Assembly: GCA_910575795.1 (NCBI GenBank)
Contig: CAJTGE010000028.1
Location: forward strand, 1 to 64,000
Length of the DNA: 64,000 nucleotides
Direction: 5' to 3'
From: Clostridiaceae bacterium
GTDB lineage: Bacteria; Bacillota; Clostridia; Lachnospirales; Lachnospiraceae
Under the pieces are notes generated by a model, which saw only the letters and a list, made by a program, of their open reading frames with translations, ran no database searches and was not told the origin of the DNA. The position numbers and the translations under genes are program-made. Below are positions 43,054 to 52,533 of the stretch, one piece after another (positions within the stretch are counted from its first letter, which is position 1; each line of letters opens with the position of its first letter).

Positions 43054-44718
43054 TTAATTCTCCTTAATCTTCGACGCCTTCAGATCCATCGCCCCGTTCA
43101 GCTTGATCGAACTCGCCTTACACGAAATCCCCACCTGCGATTTGGCGCTGATATTCATCTTCTTATCCGAGCTCTGGGCCATATCCCCCTTGGCCGCGAG
43201 GGAGATCTTTTTCTCGCTGGCAATGGTCATATCCTTATCCGAATTGACCACCAGCTCCTTTTTCGTCTCCATGCCCATCTTCTCCATAGCGGTGAACGTC
43301 ATCTCCTTGCCGCTCTTTAAGACTGCGTCCGTCCCGGCCGTCATATGGATCTCCTTGCCGGCCCTGGCCCCGATCCCCAGGCCGGAATTAATACTCACGC
43401 CCAGCCCGGAATTCAAGATCATGCTTCCCCCGGCTGACAGCGAGATATGCCCTGCCGCCGTCACGTCAATGCCGGACAGCGTATTCACCATGATCCCGTG
43501 CTGGGAAAACACCTCGATCCCGTTGTTCTCGTCAAGCCTTACATAAAGCCCGCCCGTCTTGGCCGTAATCAGGATCTCCGTCTCGCTGATCCGGATCTCC
43601 TTGTCATGGGGTGTCCTTAAATACTTCACATCCGGATTCACCGTCCGGTCGCTTCCCGCCTGACGCCATGAGGACAGGGCCACAGCCATGCTCTCATCCT
43701 CCGTCGGGAACTGGATGCAGACCACATCGTCCGGCTCCGGCATCAGGTAAACGCCCGTGTGGTTTTCCGCGCTGTAAGGGGTAATATAGGGAAAGGCATA
43801 CGCCGCCGCCGTGTCCTGGCTCTCATCCACACACAGCAGGACCTTTACGGTGTCATCCTTTACCTCCAGCACGCGCCCCGGCAGCGTAAGCCCCGTAATA
43901 TGCCGGTTCCAGGCAGACGGGACCTTTAAGCCGTTCTCCGGGCACAGCACATACTGACAGGTCAGCACCGCGTCCGCCAGATGAAGCCGCGCCTCCCGCA
44001 CAAACAGCGTATTGTCCCCGTAATCCACCGTATCGCCGATGGACAGCACGGAATCGTCGGCTGTCACCATGTATTCAACCGAATCCGCCGGAGCCACGTC
44101 CACCCCCGCCCCGGAATGCCTGCGGTAGCGCCTCAGATTCTTCCCCACGGAAAAACGGTAGGACAGGAGGCTTCCCTTCTGGTTTCCCTTCGGAATGCCG
44201 AAATAAAAGGCCGGCTCCGTCACGGACGGCAGGAGCACGCTGCTGTTGTGCGAGGCAATCCGCCTCAAAAACTCCCAGTTCGTCTCCTGATACTGGAGAA
44301 GAAGATTGCGCACGGACAGGGCCTCTGTCTCCATACCCGCCGAAAGGCCGCCCTCGGCCGCCAGGCTGTCCGCAATCTGCTGGTAATTCATGCCCGCATC
44401 CTGGAACGAGCGCGAAACCACCTCCGTGTCAGCCTTAATGCTGAAGGAAACGGCCCACACCTCCAGATAATACACCTGCCCCTCAAAGGAAGCCCTGATA
44501 TCCTGCACAAGCCCCTTAAAAATCACCTCCCCGGATCCGGAAACCGTAATCTCCGTCGAATCATCCGTGTCTGTCACAACCGAGTCCCCGGCCCCTTTGG
44601 GAATGATGCCTTTCAAATACATGGACGCATGCTGGTTCAGGGACTGCTCCACCTTCATCTCCACAATTCCTTCCACAGCAAAAGGGCTGACGCTCAGCCT
44701 GGTCACGTCAATTATCAT
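43054..44718 (-). CDS. VgrG-like spike protein of a contractile injection system (554 aa)
   Basis: N-terminal gp27-like barrels (residues ~1-280) include the family phrase ETNWEFLRRIASHNSSVLLP and FYFGIPKG. An OB-fold follows (LPGRVLEVKDDTVKVLL, PYITPYSAENHTGVYLMPEP then DDVVCIQFP). The C-terminal blade (~400-554) is a beta-helix of short repeats (GKEIHMTAGTDAVLKSGKEM, KKISLAAKGDMAQSSDKKM). This is the trimeric needle hub that sits on the tube and bears the PAAR tip. ATG 44718 follows GAGGAGGAAG. No C-terminal effector domain is fused. Confidence 0.85.
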   Translation of the reverse strand: MIIDVTRLSVSPFAVEGIVEMKVEQSLNQHASMYLKGIIPKGAGDSVVTDTDDSTEITVSGSGEVIFKGLVQDIRASFEGQVYYLEVWAVSFSIKADTEVVSRSFQDAGMNYQQIADSLAAEGGLSAGMETEALSVRNLLLQYQETNWEFLRRIASHNSSVLLPSVTEPAFYFGIPKGNQKGSLLSYRFSVGKNLRRYRRHSGAGVDVAPADSVEYMVTADDSVLSIGDTVDYGDNTLFVREARLHLADAVLTCQYVLCPENGLKVPSAWNRHITGLTLPGRVLEVKDDTVKVLLCVDESQDTAAAYAFPYITPYSAENHTGVYLMPEPDDVVCIQFPTEDESMAVALSSWRQAGSDRTVNPDVKYLRTPHDKEIRISETEILITAKTGGLYVRLDENNGIEVFSQHGIMVNTLSGIDVTAAGHISLSAGGSMILNSGLGVSINSGLGIGARAGKEIHMTAGTDAVLKSGKEMTFTAMEKMGMETKKELVVNSDKDMTIASEKKISLAAKGDMAQSSDKKMNISAKSQVGISCKASSIKLNGAMDLKASKIKEN

Positions 44719-44806
44719 CTTCCTCCTCCTCTCCCTCGTCCTCTTCCTCTTCGCTCTCAATCAAAACCGCCATCCAGGCAATAAAATCCTCATCTCCGTA
44801 CTCCAC
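44708..44806 (-). CDS. Possible small acidic protein (32 aa)
   Basis: A short frame between the PAAR-like gene and vgrG: GTG 44806 with GGGAGGG upstream, stop overlapping the vgrG start. The sequence is VEYGDEDFIAWMAVLI followed by a run of Glu/Asp ending DDN. It could be a coupling peptide or real small protein; too short to be sure. Confidence 0.35.
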   Translation of the reverse strand: MEYGDEDFIAWMAVLIESEEEEDEGEEEEDDN

Positions 44807-44863
44807 GATCCACCCTCCCGGCCTTACAAATGTCCGCTTAATTTCACCGCGCCCATTCTGCTG

Positions 44864-45196
44864 TTACTGTCCGTCCTTCTGTATCTTAATAATCCCGCCC
44901 CCGCAGGAGCAGATCGCCATCGAATCACTCATCAGCGCCGGCAGGCCCCCCACGGTCACATTCGTCTTCCCTTTCAGCCACACCCCGGCCACCATAGGCG
45001 TACACGGCACAGGCGGGGCCATCTTCGCGCACGTCCCAAAGGGCTTGATATTCACCATCGGCTTACAATCCCCGATATTTGCTTTTGCCTTCCCGTTAAT
45101 CTCCACCCGGTTTACCGGCAGCACCGTCAGCGTCGAAGGCGCCGCCCCCAGCATACACTTCAGCGTGGCCCCATTCACCACATACGACTGTCCCAT
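44864..45196 (-). CDS. PAAR-like tip protein, DUF4280 (110 aa)
   Basis: Starts MGQSYVVNGATLKCMLGAAP, then KANIGDCKPMVNIKPFGTC, PPVPCTPMVAGVWL and ICSCGGGIIKI. The Cys-rich, loop-rich pattern and length are those of DUF4280, a PAAR-like spike tip family. Such a protein would sharpen the VgrG trimer and coordinate a metal. ATG 45196 follows AAGGAGGAG. It is placed directly before vgrG, as PAAR genes often are. Confidence 0.8.
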   Translation of the reverse strand: MGQSYVVNGATLKCMLGAAPSTLTVLPVNRVEINGKAKANIGDCKPMVNIKPFGTCAKMAPPVPCTPMVAGVWLKGKTNVTVGGLPALMSDSMAICSCGGGIIKIQKDGQ

Positions 45197-45260
45197 ACCA
45201 AACTCCTCCTTACCTGTCTGACCGCTTTGCACAGCATACGGCGCTCTGCTCACGCCCGCT

Positions 45261-46043
45261 TTACTCAATCAGCGTCTTCCCGCCTGTCTGCTTTGGCCTG
45301 CGGCGCGCCCCGCCGCCGGACACAAGCCTTGCATAAATCCCCGCCAGCCCCTCATACAGCTCCCGGTTCCCGCCGCCGCGCCCCGCCGTCTCTCCCTTTG
45401 CCGACAGGTACTCCCGGATCGCCTCGCCGGACACATGCCCCCCGTTTAAACAGGCCAGTCCAAAGGCAATGTCCGCCATCTCTGCCGAGGGCGCGCGCAG
45501 CACGCCTTTCCCGTACATACGCATCACAAGCGGTGAAAGCGTATGCCCGCCCCTGCAGGCATAGCGGATATGCACCGGATTCAGCGTATTGAATTCCGTG
45601 ACCAAATCGTGAAAATCCCTGTAATCCTCCCCGGCCCTGAGCCTTGCCCCAGACTCCAGCAAAAAGCGTCCCAGCTCATACTCCCCCTCCCCGGATTCCC
45701 TCACGGGCTCCAGAGACAGCTCATAGCGCTCCTCCCTGAAATCTGCAGACATATGCTCTCCAATCCTTCTCAGCACGATCCGCACCGCACGGCCGTACTG
45801 GTCAAACGGAACCGCGGCCTCCCGGCGCATACAGAAAAAGGAATCTCTGTCCTTTAAGATGCCGGGGCCCACAAAAACCGTTCCGCCCTGCTCCCGTATG
45901 CGAAATCCGGCCATCACCCCGCTCCCGTGCTCCTCAAACAGAAGGGAAGCGAATTCCGGGGCATAATCGCGGAGCAGATCAAGCGCATCCCGCTTGAGGA
46001 TACGCCCCTCTTCAAATATGGGAAACACCTGTTTCAGCTCCAT
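45261..46043 (-). CDS. Unknown injection-system operon protein, possible adaptor (260 aa)
   Basis: I do not recognise the family. Soluble; MELKQVFPIFEEGRILKRDA at the start, GGTVFVGPGILKDRDSFF near residue 60 and a C-terminal helical part ending in Arg/Lys-rich RRRPKQTGGK. The gene follows the Hsp70-like ATPase and precedes the PAAR gene, so a baseplate, adaptor or loading role is plausible. ATG 46043 follows GGGAGG. Confidence 0.6.
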   Translation of the reverse strand: MELKQVFPIFEEGRILKRDALDLLRDYAPEFASLLFEEHGSGVMAGFRIREQGGTVFVGPGILKDRDSFFCMRREAAVPFDQYGRAVRIVLRRIGEHMSADFREERYELSLEPVRESGEGEYELGRFLLESGARLRAGEDYRDFHDLVTEFNTLNPVHIRYACRGGHTLSPLVMRMYGKGVLRAPSAEMADIAFGLACLNGGHVSGEAIREYLSAKGETAGRGGGNRELYEGLAGIYARLVSGGGARRRPKQTGGKTLIE

Positions 46044-46127
46044 GTCAAACCTCCCAGGCCAGCGGTCCCTCCTGCCGGGTTCGTCCGCTGGCGCACTTTA
46101 CGCTGGCCGGCAAGCTCTGCGGACACC

Positions 46128-48587
46128 TCACAGCCACCCGCCGAAATAATCGGGACTCTCATTGTCAAACAGGAAACGGGACGCCTCTCCGACGCTTAAT
46201 ATCCCGCCCTTCCTCGCCGCCGGAAGCACGCAGAAGTCCCAGTCCCTCTCCCGGTACACAAACAGGCGGATCTCATCCTCCCCAATCGAGTCAAAATCCC
46301 CCTGATACGGGAGGAACGCCGGATACGCCCCGAACAGTCTGTCATAGGTGGTTTCCTCAAATAACCGGATATCCAGGGAAACCTCGCGCTCCCCGGCCGC
46401 ATTTCCCAGCGCGTCCCGGATCGCAAAAACCACTCTGCGGGTAGCCGCATGACGCGTCACGCAGCCGAACACCTCCCGGCCTGCGTCCCTGTCGGACACG
46501 ATCCTCACCACGGAGCCGTCGTGGGCCTGCGTGGTAACGGAATATGCGATCGCAGCCTCCTCCTTCTCAAGCGCAGGGATCATCCGCCCGCTCTCCTGCA
46601 TCTGTCCCCGAATAATCGCCCCGTTTAAGGCGCGCAGCTTCAGCTCGTCTGCCCCATTCTTTACCCTGGCCCTGCGCCCCACCGTAAACTCCCGGAGCGC
46701 ATCGCGGAACACCGGGAGCTGGCAGCTCATCCCCGTAAACCGGATCCCATATCCCGACAGAATACCGTCCTCATCGCACAGAGGCTCAATCAGACGCTTC
46801 ACAACACGGTAAATCTCCGGGGCCAGCAAAAGCTCCAGCGCATCCTTATGTACTGTGAAATCAAGGCGGCGCTCCGCAAGCCCCTCCGGCGTGCGCACAT
46901 GCGCCGCGCTGATGGCTGCAAAGCGGTCCGGCAGCGCAATCGTGTTCACAGGCACGCCGGAGAAAAAAGCGGTTTTCAGCCCTTCCGCCAGAAGCCAGAG
47001 CCGGTAGAAATTCTGGCGTTTATATTCCGCTGACTCACGCAGCCTTCCGAACCGGGTGGGAACCGTCTCCTCCGCCCGCTCATAAAGAGCCGTAAAGCGC
47101 TCGTAGATCTTCTCCGTGCCGCCGTACTGATCCACCAGGGAATACGCGTCCAGAAAGCCCTCGTCCAGCGCTTCCTCCTCTGAACCCGTCACGGAAAGCA
47201 TCACCCTTATTTTCAGGTACATGAAAATGAGGCTCGTCAGGCGGTTTCCGCCAAAGCTGCTGTCCCCGTTTAAATACCGTTCCTTTAAACAGACCCGGTA
47301 CGCCACGCGCGTGTTATCCGTCTCATACTCGCAGGACGTCAGGGACGAAGAACCGGCCCCGCAGTGAAACGCCAGCACCCGGGCAGAACCGGCGTCCGCA
47401 GAGCCCGCCTGCCGGGCGATCGCATCATACACACTGTTCACGGATTCCGAGCAGACGCCCTCCACCTCATAATCCGGCAGCAGGGCCCGGAAACGGTCAA
47501 GCGCCAGTCCCGCCCGCTTCTCCGGCAGCAGAAAGCAGATTTTTTTATATTTCACCCCGTGCTCCCCCTGAGCCACGCCGACCAGATATTCCAGAAATCC
47601 CTTCAGAAGCGCGTCTGAGGAGACAAGAGCCGCATTCCCGTCCGCATCGCACACCTCCAGCGTCCTCTCTTCAAACAGATACCGCTTCAGGCTGTGGAAA
47701 AATGTCATCCCCCCGGCGCAGCCTCCCTGTTTCAAAAGCCGCCAGGCCTCATATCCGAAGCAGAACCTTACCTCCCCGGACACGCAGCGCCGGACAGCCG
47801 CCGCACTGGGGCATAAACGGCTGCCCCCCTCAAACACGACCGCGCGGATCCCGGCCTTACCCATGCCGGCCGGCTCCCCGGACGCGGCGCAGGTATATCC
47901 CGCCCCGAAATCGATCGTCAGCGGTTCGGCGCAGTCGCCCGGCTCCTCCACGGTCAGAATCGGAAGCCTCGCCATGGCCGCCGCCAGATCCCGCTCTCCC
48001 GCCGGATTGGCGCGCTGGCTGTTGTAAGCCCGTATCACCCGCAGGCTGGAGGGCGCGTCAAAGAGCAGCACGCTCAGATCCCGGTAAACACCCGCGCCCA
48101 GGGACGGCGACACCCGCCGCGGCGACAGCGTCAGCCGGTTCTCCTGAACCTCAAACACGGCCAGGACCGCGCCGTCCCCGTCCGAGATGAGCCCCACAAA
48201 ATGCGTCCCGGAAAAACCGTGCTCCAGAAAGATGTCCTCCGCCTCCGAAACAGGCGTTCCTCTCTTCAGAGCCAGACGGCCCGGCGCAGTCAGACGCTCC
48301 GGGGCCAGCTTTGCCCGCGCCGAAAGGCTTTTTATGATGCTTACAGAATCCTCGGAAAAATCATCCGCCAGGAGCTCCTCCTCCTTCCCTCTGTAGCGGA
48401 ACAGCAGCTCAATCAGCTCCTCCCGCTTCAGACGCTTCGGATCAAGGCCCGCTGATCTTGTCATAATCCGCTCGCTCACGCAGAGATCCCGCAGCATAAA
48501 GGTTCCCATCTCCCGAAGCTCATCCAGCGTATAACGCCGCCCGCCCGTCTGCCTGCCATCCTTAAACAGCCTGTACCTGTACGACAC
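46128..48587 (-). CDS. Hsp70/actin-fold ATPase-like protein of the injection-system operon (819 aa)
   Basis: A ~75-residue N-terminal helical region (LKREELIELLFRYRGKEEE, like a Rho-N/SAP helix) precedes a beta-rich domain. A long actin/Hsp70-like fold then begins near residue 230 with LTIDFGAGYTCAA (phosphate-1-like) and has VLAFHCGAGSSSLTSCEYE (phosphate-2-like) near residue 435, followed by GNRLTSLIF. Where classic Hsp70 has DLGT and DxGGGT, the catalytic texts here are altered. The role could be assembly or unfolding of effectors; no ClpV is visible nearby. It starts at GTG 48587. Confidence 0.6.
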   Translation of the reverse strand: MSYRYRLFKDGRQTGGRRYTLDELREMGTFMLRDLCVSERIMTRSAGLDPKRLKREELIELLFRYRGKEEELLADDFSEDSVSIIKSLSARAKLAPERLTAPGRLALKRGTPVSEAEDIFLEHGFSGTHFVGLISDGDGAVLAVFEVQENRLTLSPRRVSPSLGAGVYRDLSVLLFDAPSSLRVIRAYNSQRANPAGERDLAAAMARLPILTVEEPGDCAEPLTIDFGAGYTCAASGEPAGMGKAGIRAVVFEGGSRLCPSAAAVRRCVSGEVRFCFGYEAWRLLKQGGCAGGMTFFHSLKRYLFEERTLEVCDADGNAALVSSDALLKGFLEYLVGVAQGEHGVKYKKICFLLPEKRAGLALDRFRALLPDYEVEGVCSESVNSVYDAIARQAGSADAGSARVLAFHCGAGSSSLTSCEYETDNTRVAYRVCLKERYLNGDSSFGGNRLTSLIFMYLKIRVMLSVTGSEEEALDEGFLDAYSLVDQYGGTEKIYERFTALYERAEETVPTRFGRLRESAEYKRQNFYRLWLLAEGLKTAFFSGVPVNTIALPDRFAAISAAHVRTPEGLAERRLDFTVHKDALELLLAPEIYRVVKRLIEPLCDEDGILSGYGIRFTGMSCQLPVFRDALREFTVGRRARVKNGADELKLRALNGAIIRGQMQESGRMIPALEKEEAAIAYSVTTQAHDGSVVRIVSDRDAGREVFGCVTRHAATRRVVFAIRDALGNAAGEREVSLDIRLFEETTYDRLFGAYPAFLPYQGDFDSIGEDEIRLFVYRERDWDFCVLPAARKGGILSVGEASRFLFDNESPDYFGGWL

Positions 48588-48650
48588 ACCCCGTCCCCCT
48601 CAACTAAACCAAAACTGCCATTTCAAAACCATCATTTACCGAACATACTT

Positions 48651-49325
48651 TCAAAACAATACAAAGCCGCCGATCGGCGTCTCCTCACACTCCACGATCC
48701 CGGGAGGGATATCCCAGAAAATGCGGCACGTCCTCCCCGCCTGCAGAAACACGCTCCGCAGCGCCGTCACTCTGCGCTCATGGAGCGGCGAAGCAGGCTC
48801 ATTCACAATCAGCACCAGGCTCCCGTCCTCCCGCATATTCACCCATGCATTCCTGTACAGGCGGCAGAGCGCATCGCAGAAGCACCGCTCATAATCCCCC
48901 GTCCGGCACAGCCTTAAGTAATGCCAGGCGATCCGGCGGATCTCCTTTTCCGAAAAATCCCGGACCAAAAATTCAGGGCCGAACGCCCCGTTTCGGATAT
49001 CCTCCGCCAAAAAACGCACATAAAACGCCTCCAGATCCATGCCGGCGCAGGCATCCGTCTCCCACAGATGGCGCAGGATCAGATCACACAAAAAGCGGGT
49101 AAGCTCCGGGACGCGCCCCGGCTTCAGCAGATGGGTAAAAATCGCCTCATAGCTGTAATACGGGTTCACAGCCACAGTTCCCACATCCGGCCCAAAGGGG
49201 CTGTAGGCGTTCTTCACTGTCGCCTCCCCATAAGGAGAACTGGTGTCCGTCACGTCAAAAAACAGATCATTCTCCCGTATGCCGTTCTCCAGAACCTCCA
49301 TCGCCGCCTGCCACAGCCGTTTCAT
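48651..49325 (-). CDS. Unknown injection-system operon protein (224 aa)
   Basis: I do not recognise a family. Soluble; starts MKRLWQAAMEVLENGIREND, with a glycine/asparagine-rich early loop (GEATVKNAYSPFGPDVGTVA) and a helical body. Its position between baseplate-like and ATPase-like genes and its size suggest a baseplate component. GGGAGGTCAGGC precedes ATG 49325. Confidence 0.55.
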   Translation of the reverse strand: MKRLWQAAMEVLENGIRENDLFFDVTDTSSPYGEATVKNAYSPFGPDVGTVAVNPYYSYEAIFTHLLKPGRVPELTRFLCDLILRHLWETDACAGMDLEAFYVRFLAEDIRNGAFGPEFLVRDFSEKEIRRIAWHYLRLCRTGDYERCFCDALCRLYRNAWVNMREDGSLVLIVNEPASPLHERRVTALRSVFLQAGRTCRIFWDIPPGIVECEETPIGGFVLF

Positions 49326-49388
49326 GCCTGACCTCCCTTTCCCGTCCCGTGTAAACCATACGCCGCGGCGCTCTGCGCCCGGCTGCCC

Positions 49389-50555
49389 CTATACGATCTC
49401 CCCCGTAACCGCAAACTGGGGAAAAGCGCCCTGCACCTCCTCCGCGAGAAAGGAAACCTGATCCTCTGTGAGAAACCCGCGTTCCTCTGCCCGGAACGCC
49501 AGGCACAGGCGCTCCCGGCCCGGCGGGGCAAAGCGGTAACGGCCGCCTTCCCCCTCCGCGCTCCCCTGTCCGTCCTCCCGGATTTCCACCAGCTTAAGGC
49601 CCTCCGACGCCTCATAGACAGAGGCGATGCGGCCTATCTCCGCCCTGGTACAGAGCCGGCCCGCCGCATTGTCCGCCTGGCGGTCAATATGGCGCATCCG
49701 GCGCATGTTCGAGGTCAGGGGATAATGGGGAACCTTCACATCCCGGCGGACCGCGATCCGGTACAGATCAAACTCCTTCTGCCCCCGCTCCTCTGTGATG
49801 ACCTCCATCCCCCGCGCGCTCATATACATGTTCCGGATCCCCCTCTCCCGGCGGACCACATAGCCGTCCTGCGGGAAAGGCAGGCGTAAGGTATGGCAGA
49901 AATACCGCTCGTCAATCGCCGGGATGGGGAACACCGTGCATTTGAGCTTTACCGGCTCCACATTCCACAGAGGCACAAGGCCGAGACTCAGAGGAAGATC
50001 CAGATCCTTCATACGGATGAAACGAATTTCACCTTCAGGCCCGGCCCCCTGCTCCTCGCAGAAGACATCCGCGAACCGATCCACATACGGCAGATACGGC
50101 GTCCTCCAGTAAACGCCGTTCTCATAATACACATCGCGCAGCTCCCCGATCCTTCTCTGGTAGCGCCTGCACGGCGCAAAGCGCGCCTTTCGCGTGACGG
50201 TTCCCGCGTCCGTCTGAATCTCCAGCTCATGAGGCTGGCCAAACAGCTCCCTGAGCCGGCTCTTCGCGCATGGGCAGAACACGGTGGCCAGGCTCTCCGG
50301 CTCGCTCCCTTCATCCATGGGAAACAGAAAATCATTCACAATCGGCGTATCCCCGGCCGCTGCCACGGCCCCGTACAGATAAAAGCGCTCTGAAATATCC
50401 CGAAGCTCCTCATTCAGCTTCGTCTCCAGCTCCCTCAGCGCCTGTCTGTTATAGCGGACGACCTCCTCAAACGCCTTGCTGATGTCCCGGTAGCCCTCCC
50501 GCTCCAGGCCGCCGCTCAGCGCCTTTAAGCGCTCATAGATAAAGCTCTCATCCAT
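49389..50555 (-). CDS. Baseplate-like protein of the injection-system operon (388 aa)
   Basis: N-terminal helical region (residues ~1-60, DISKAFEEVVRYNRQALREL), then a beta-rich body with FYLYGAVAAAGDTPIVNDFL and VFPIPAIDERYFCHTLRLPF, ending LTEDQVSFLAEEVQGAFPQF. Reminiscent of TssF-type baseplate wedge proteins in context, but I cannot confirm homology. ATG 50555 is chosen (GGGAGGTGACACGG upstream) and overlaps the preceding gene by eight bases; the longer frame is Arg-rich noise. Confidence 0.55.
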   Translation of the reverse strand: MDESFIYERLKALSGGLEREGYRDISKAFEEVVRYNRQALRELETKLNEELRDISERFYLYGAVAAAGDTPIVNDFLFPMDEGSEPESLATVFCPCAKSRLRELFGQPHELEIQTDAGTVTRKARFAPCRRYQRRIGELRDVYYENGVYWRTPYLPYVDRFADVFCEEQGAGPEGEIRFIRMKDLDLPLSLGLVPLWNVEPVKLKCTVFPIPAIDERYFCHTLRLPFPQDGYVVRRERGIRNMYMSARGMEVITEERGQKEFDLYRIAVRRDVKVPHYPLTSNMRRMRHIDRQADNAAGRLCTRAEIGRIASVYEASEGLKLVEIREDGQGSAEGEGGRYRFAPPGRERLCLAFRAEERGFLTEDQVSFLAEEVQGAFPQFAVTGEIV

Positions 50556-52494
50556 CCGTGTCACCTCCCGGCCCGGGCCGCTTTTCATCCGCGCCGGGCG
50601 CGTTCTTATGCCCTGAGGCGCCCGGCCGGCCAACTTCCTCTTTGCCCGTGCCCCGGGCCGGGCCGTCCCCTGTCTCTCCCGCGGGACCGGCCGCTTCCCC
50701 GTCCGCTTCCCCGCTGTCCCCGGGAAGCGTATCCTCTCCCGGATCCTGGGCATCCTGCGCCTTAAGGGAAGCGATCATCTGCTCCATCTCCGCCGCGCCC
50801 TCCGCATCCTCCAGCTCTGTATATGCATCGCGCGCCTTCTCAAGAAGCGCGAGCGCCTCCTGCGTATCTCCGGCCAGGATCGCGTCAAAAGCCGCCTGCC
50901 TGTCCTCCTCGATCGCATCCTCTTTCAGATCCTTTTCCTCCATGGCCTGCTTCTGCAGGGACAGAATGAGCTGCGTCGTCTCCTCTGCCTTCTCATTGTC
51001 CTCCAGGGCAATATACGAATCCCTGATCTTCGTATACTGCGCAATGGCCGTCTCCAGATCCCCTGCCAGGATCGCATTCAGAGCCGCCTCCTTATCCGCG
51101 TCGATGATGACCTCATCCCGCGCCTTCGCGCGCTCGGCCTTTGCCTCCTCCCTGGCCTGCCCCTCGATCCGCAGAAGGGCGAGCTGCGCCTCCTTTAAGA
51201 GCTCCGGATCCTCCACGATCCGCAGCATCGCCTCCGCGCGGCCGTACAAAACAGCGGCGGACTCCAGATCTCCCTCCGCCTCCTTAAGGGCCGCGGCCTG
51301 CATATAATTGTCAATCTCCATCCCGGTCCCGGCAAGCTTCATCCGCCTCTCAAGCACGCCTGTCAGGGATGACAGCTCCTTATACTGCTTCGCCCGCTCC
51401 AGGACCTTCTTATATCCTTCGCGGGCCTGGGCATAGCTGCGGGCGCCGTAAGCGTCGTCCGCTTCCTTCAGCATCTCGCTGAGCCCAATCTTTTCCGACA
51501 GCTCCTTTTCCTTTGCAAGCCTCTCTCCATTTTTACTTATCTTTTTGCTTTCCTGCGCCGCCTTCTCATACTCCTGCTTCGCCAGCGTACAGCTCAAATC
51601 AGCCATATACTGATCCCCTGTTTCTTCGTACACGGCCACCGTATCCTGTACCTCCCGCTGCTTTCGCCGCCTGACCCGGAACACCACAGCCGCGATCAGG
51701 GAGACGGCCAGAAGGATCAGGAAAAGAATCAGGCACCACGTAAGGATCTTCTTTTTCAGGGCCCTGTTTTCCTTATACGCCTTTTTGACCTCCACCGCGG
51801 CCAGGCAGCAGCAGGGAATCCCCTCCGTGCTGCCCCTCAGATACAGCTCCTGCAGATCTCCCAGAAACTCCTCCACGGACTGGATGGACTCATACGCGTC
51901 CAGAACTTCCACCTTATTGATACGGCTCCAGAAGCCTTCCGTGACGGCTAACAGCACATCCCCGTCCTCAAGCCTCAGCCTGCCGGAGACAGCCGTCCTC
52001 CCGCTTCCGCCCAGATAATGGACGACATTCCCCGTCTCCTCCTTCGGTCCGGTTCCCTCCTTTGCCGCCTGCCCTGCCATATTCTGGTACACCGTATGCG
52101 TCACGCTCTGATGGTAGATCCCCGCGCTGCGAAACGCATAAAGCATCACATTGCCGCACACGCCGTACCGGAAGCGGGTATAATCCGAGACCAGCACAAG
52201 GATCCCGGCCTTCAGCCGGATGCGCACGCTCTGTTCCGCCAGGCATCTGTGCGCCCTCTTAAGGCAGGCCCGGATCCGCTTTGCCGACATCCCGGGCTTC
52301 TGCACAAACGCCTCCATCGCCGCATCGACCGCCAGCTTCGCGCTTTCCCGGCCGCCGTCCCCGTCATAGCCCTCGGCCACAGCCATGCAATAATAGCGAT
52401 CCATCTCCACAAAGCCGTAATATGTCCCGTTCTGCCCGTTTAAGCCTGCCTCTGATACAAATGTGGTAATGAACTGGCTGTTCAACTTTCTCAT
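50548..52494 (-). CDS. Degenerate PP2C-like protein with membrane helix and TPR-like tail (648 aa)
   Basis: The N-terminal PP2C-like fold (residues ~1-240) reads MAVAEGYDGDGGRESAKLAV where active phosphatases have ADGMGG, and lacks a clear final DN motif. A membrane helix at ~250-275 (ILTWCLILFLILLAVSLIAA) is followed by ~300 residues of helical, TPR-like coiled repeats rich in Ala/Glu and a Gly/Pro/Asp-rich tail. It may bind phosphorylated partners rather than dephosphorylate. ATG 52494 follows AGAGGAACCAT. Part of the FHA/PP2C set that controls post-translational assembly in some type VI systems. Confidence 0.65.
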   Translation of the reverse strand: MRKLNSQFITTFVSEAGLNGQNGTYYGFVEMDRYYCMAVAEGYDGDGGRESAKLAVDAAMEAFVQKPGMSAKRIRACLKRAHRCLAEQSVRIRLKAGILVLVSDYTRFRYGVCGNVMLYAFRSAGIYHQSVTHTVYQNMAGQAAKEGTGPKEETGNVVHYLGGSGRTAVSGRLRLEDGDVLLAVTEGFWSRINKVEVLDAYESIQSVEEFLGDLQELYLRGSTEGIPCCCLAAVEVKKAYKENRALKKKILTWCLILFLILLAVSLIAAVVFRVRRRKQREVQDTVAVYEETGDQYMADLSCTLAKQEYEKAAQESKKISKNGERLAKEKELSEKIGLSEMLKEADDAYGARSYAQAREGYKKVLERAKQYKELSSLTGVLERRMKLAGTGMEIDNYMQAAALKEAEGDLESAAVLYGRAEAMLRIVEDPELLKEAQLALLRIEGQAREEAKAERAKARDEVIIDADKEAALNAILAGDLETAIAQYTKIRDSYIALEDNEKAEETTQLILSLQKQAMEEKDLKEDAIEEDRQAAFDAILAGDTQEALALLEKARDAYTELEDAEGAAEMEQMIASLKAQDAQDPGEDTLPGDSGEADGEAAGPAGETGDGPARGTGKEEVGRPGASGHKNAPGADEKRPGPGGDTDG

Positions 52495-52533
52495 ATGGTT
52501 CCTCTTTTCCATCCGCAGGTAAGCCGGCGCGTA

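Noticed and set aside
43981..45592. Long plus-strand frames (267 and 341 residues) opposite vgrG and the PAAR-like gene
   Set aside because: Arg/Pro/His-rich translations typical of the antisense strand of GC-rich genes.
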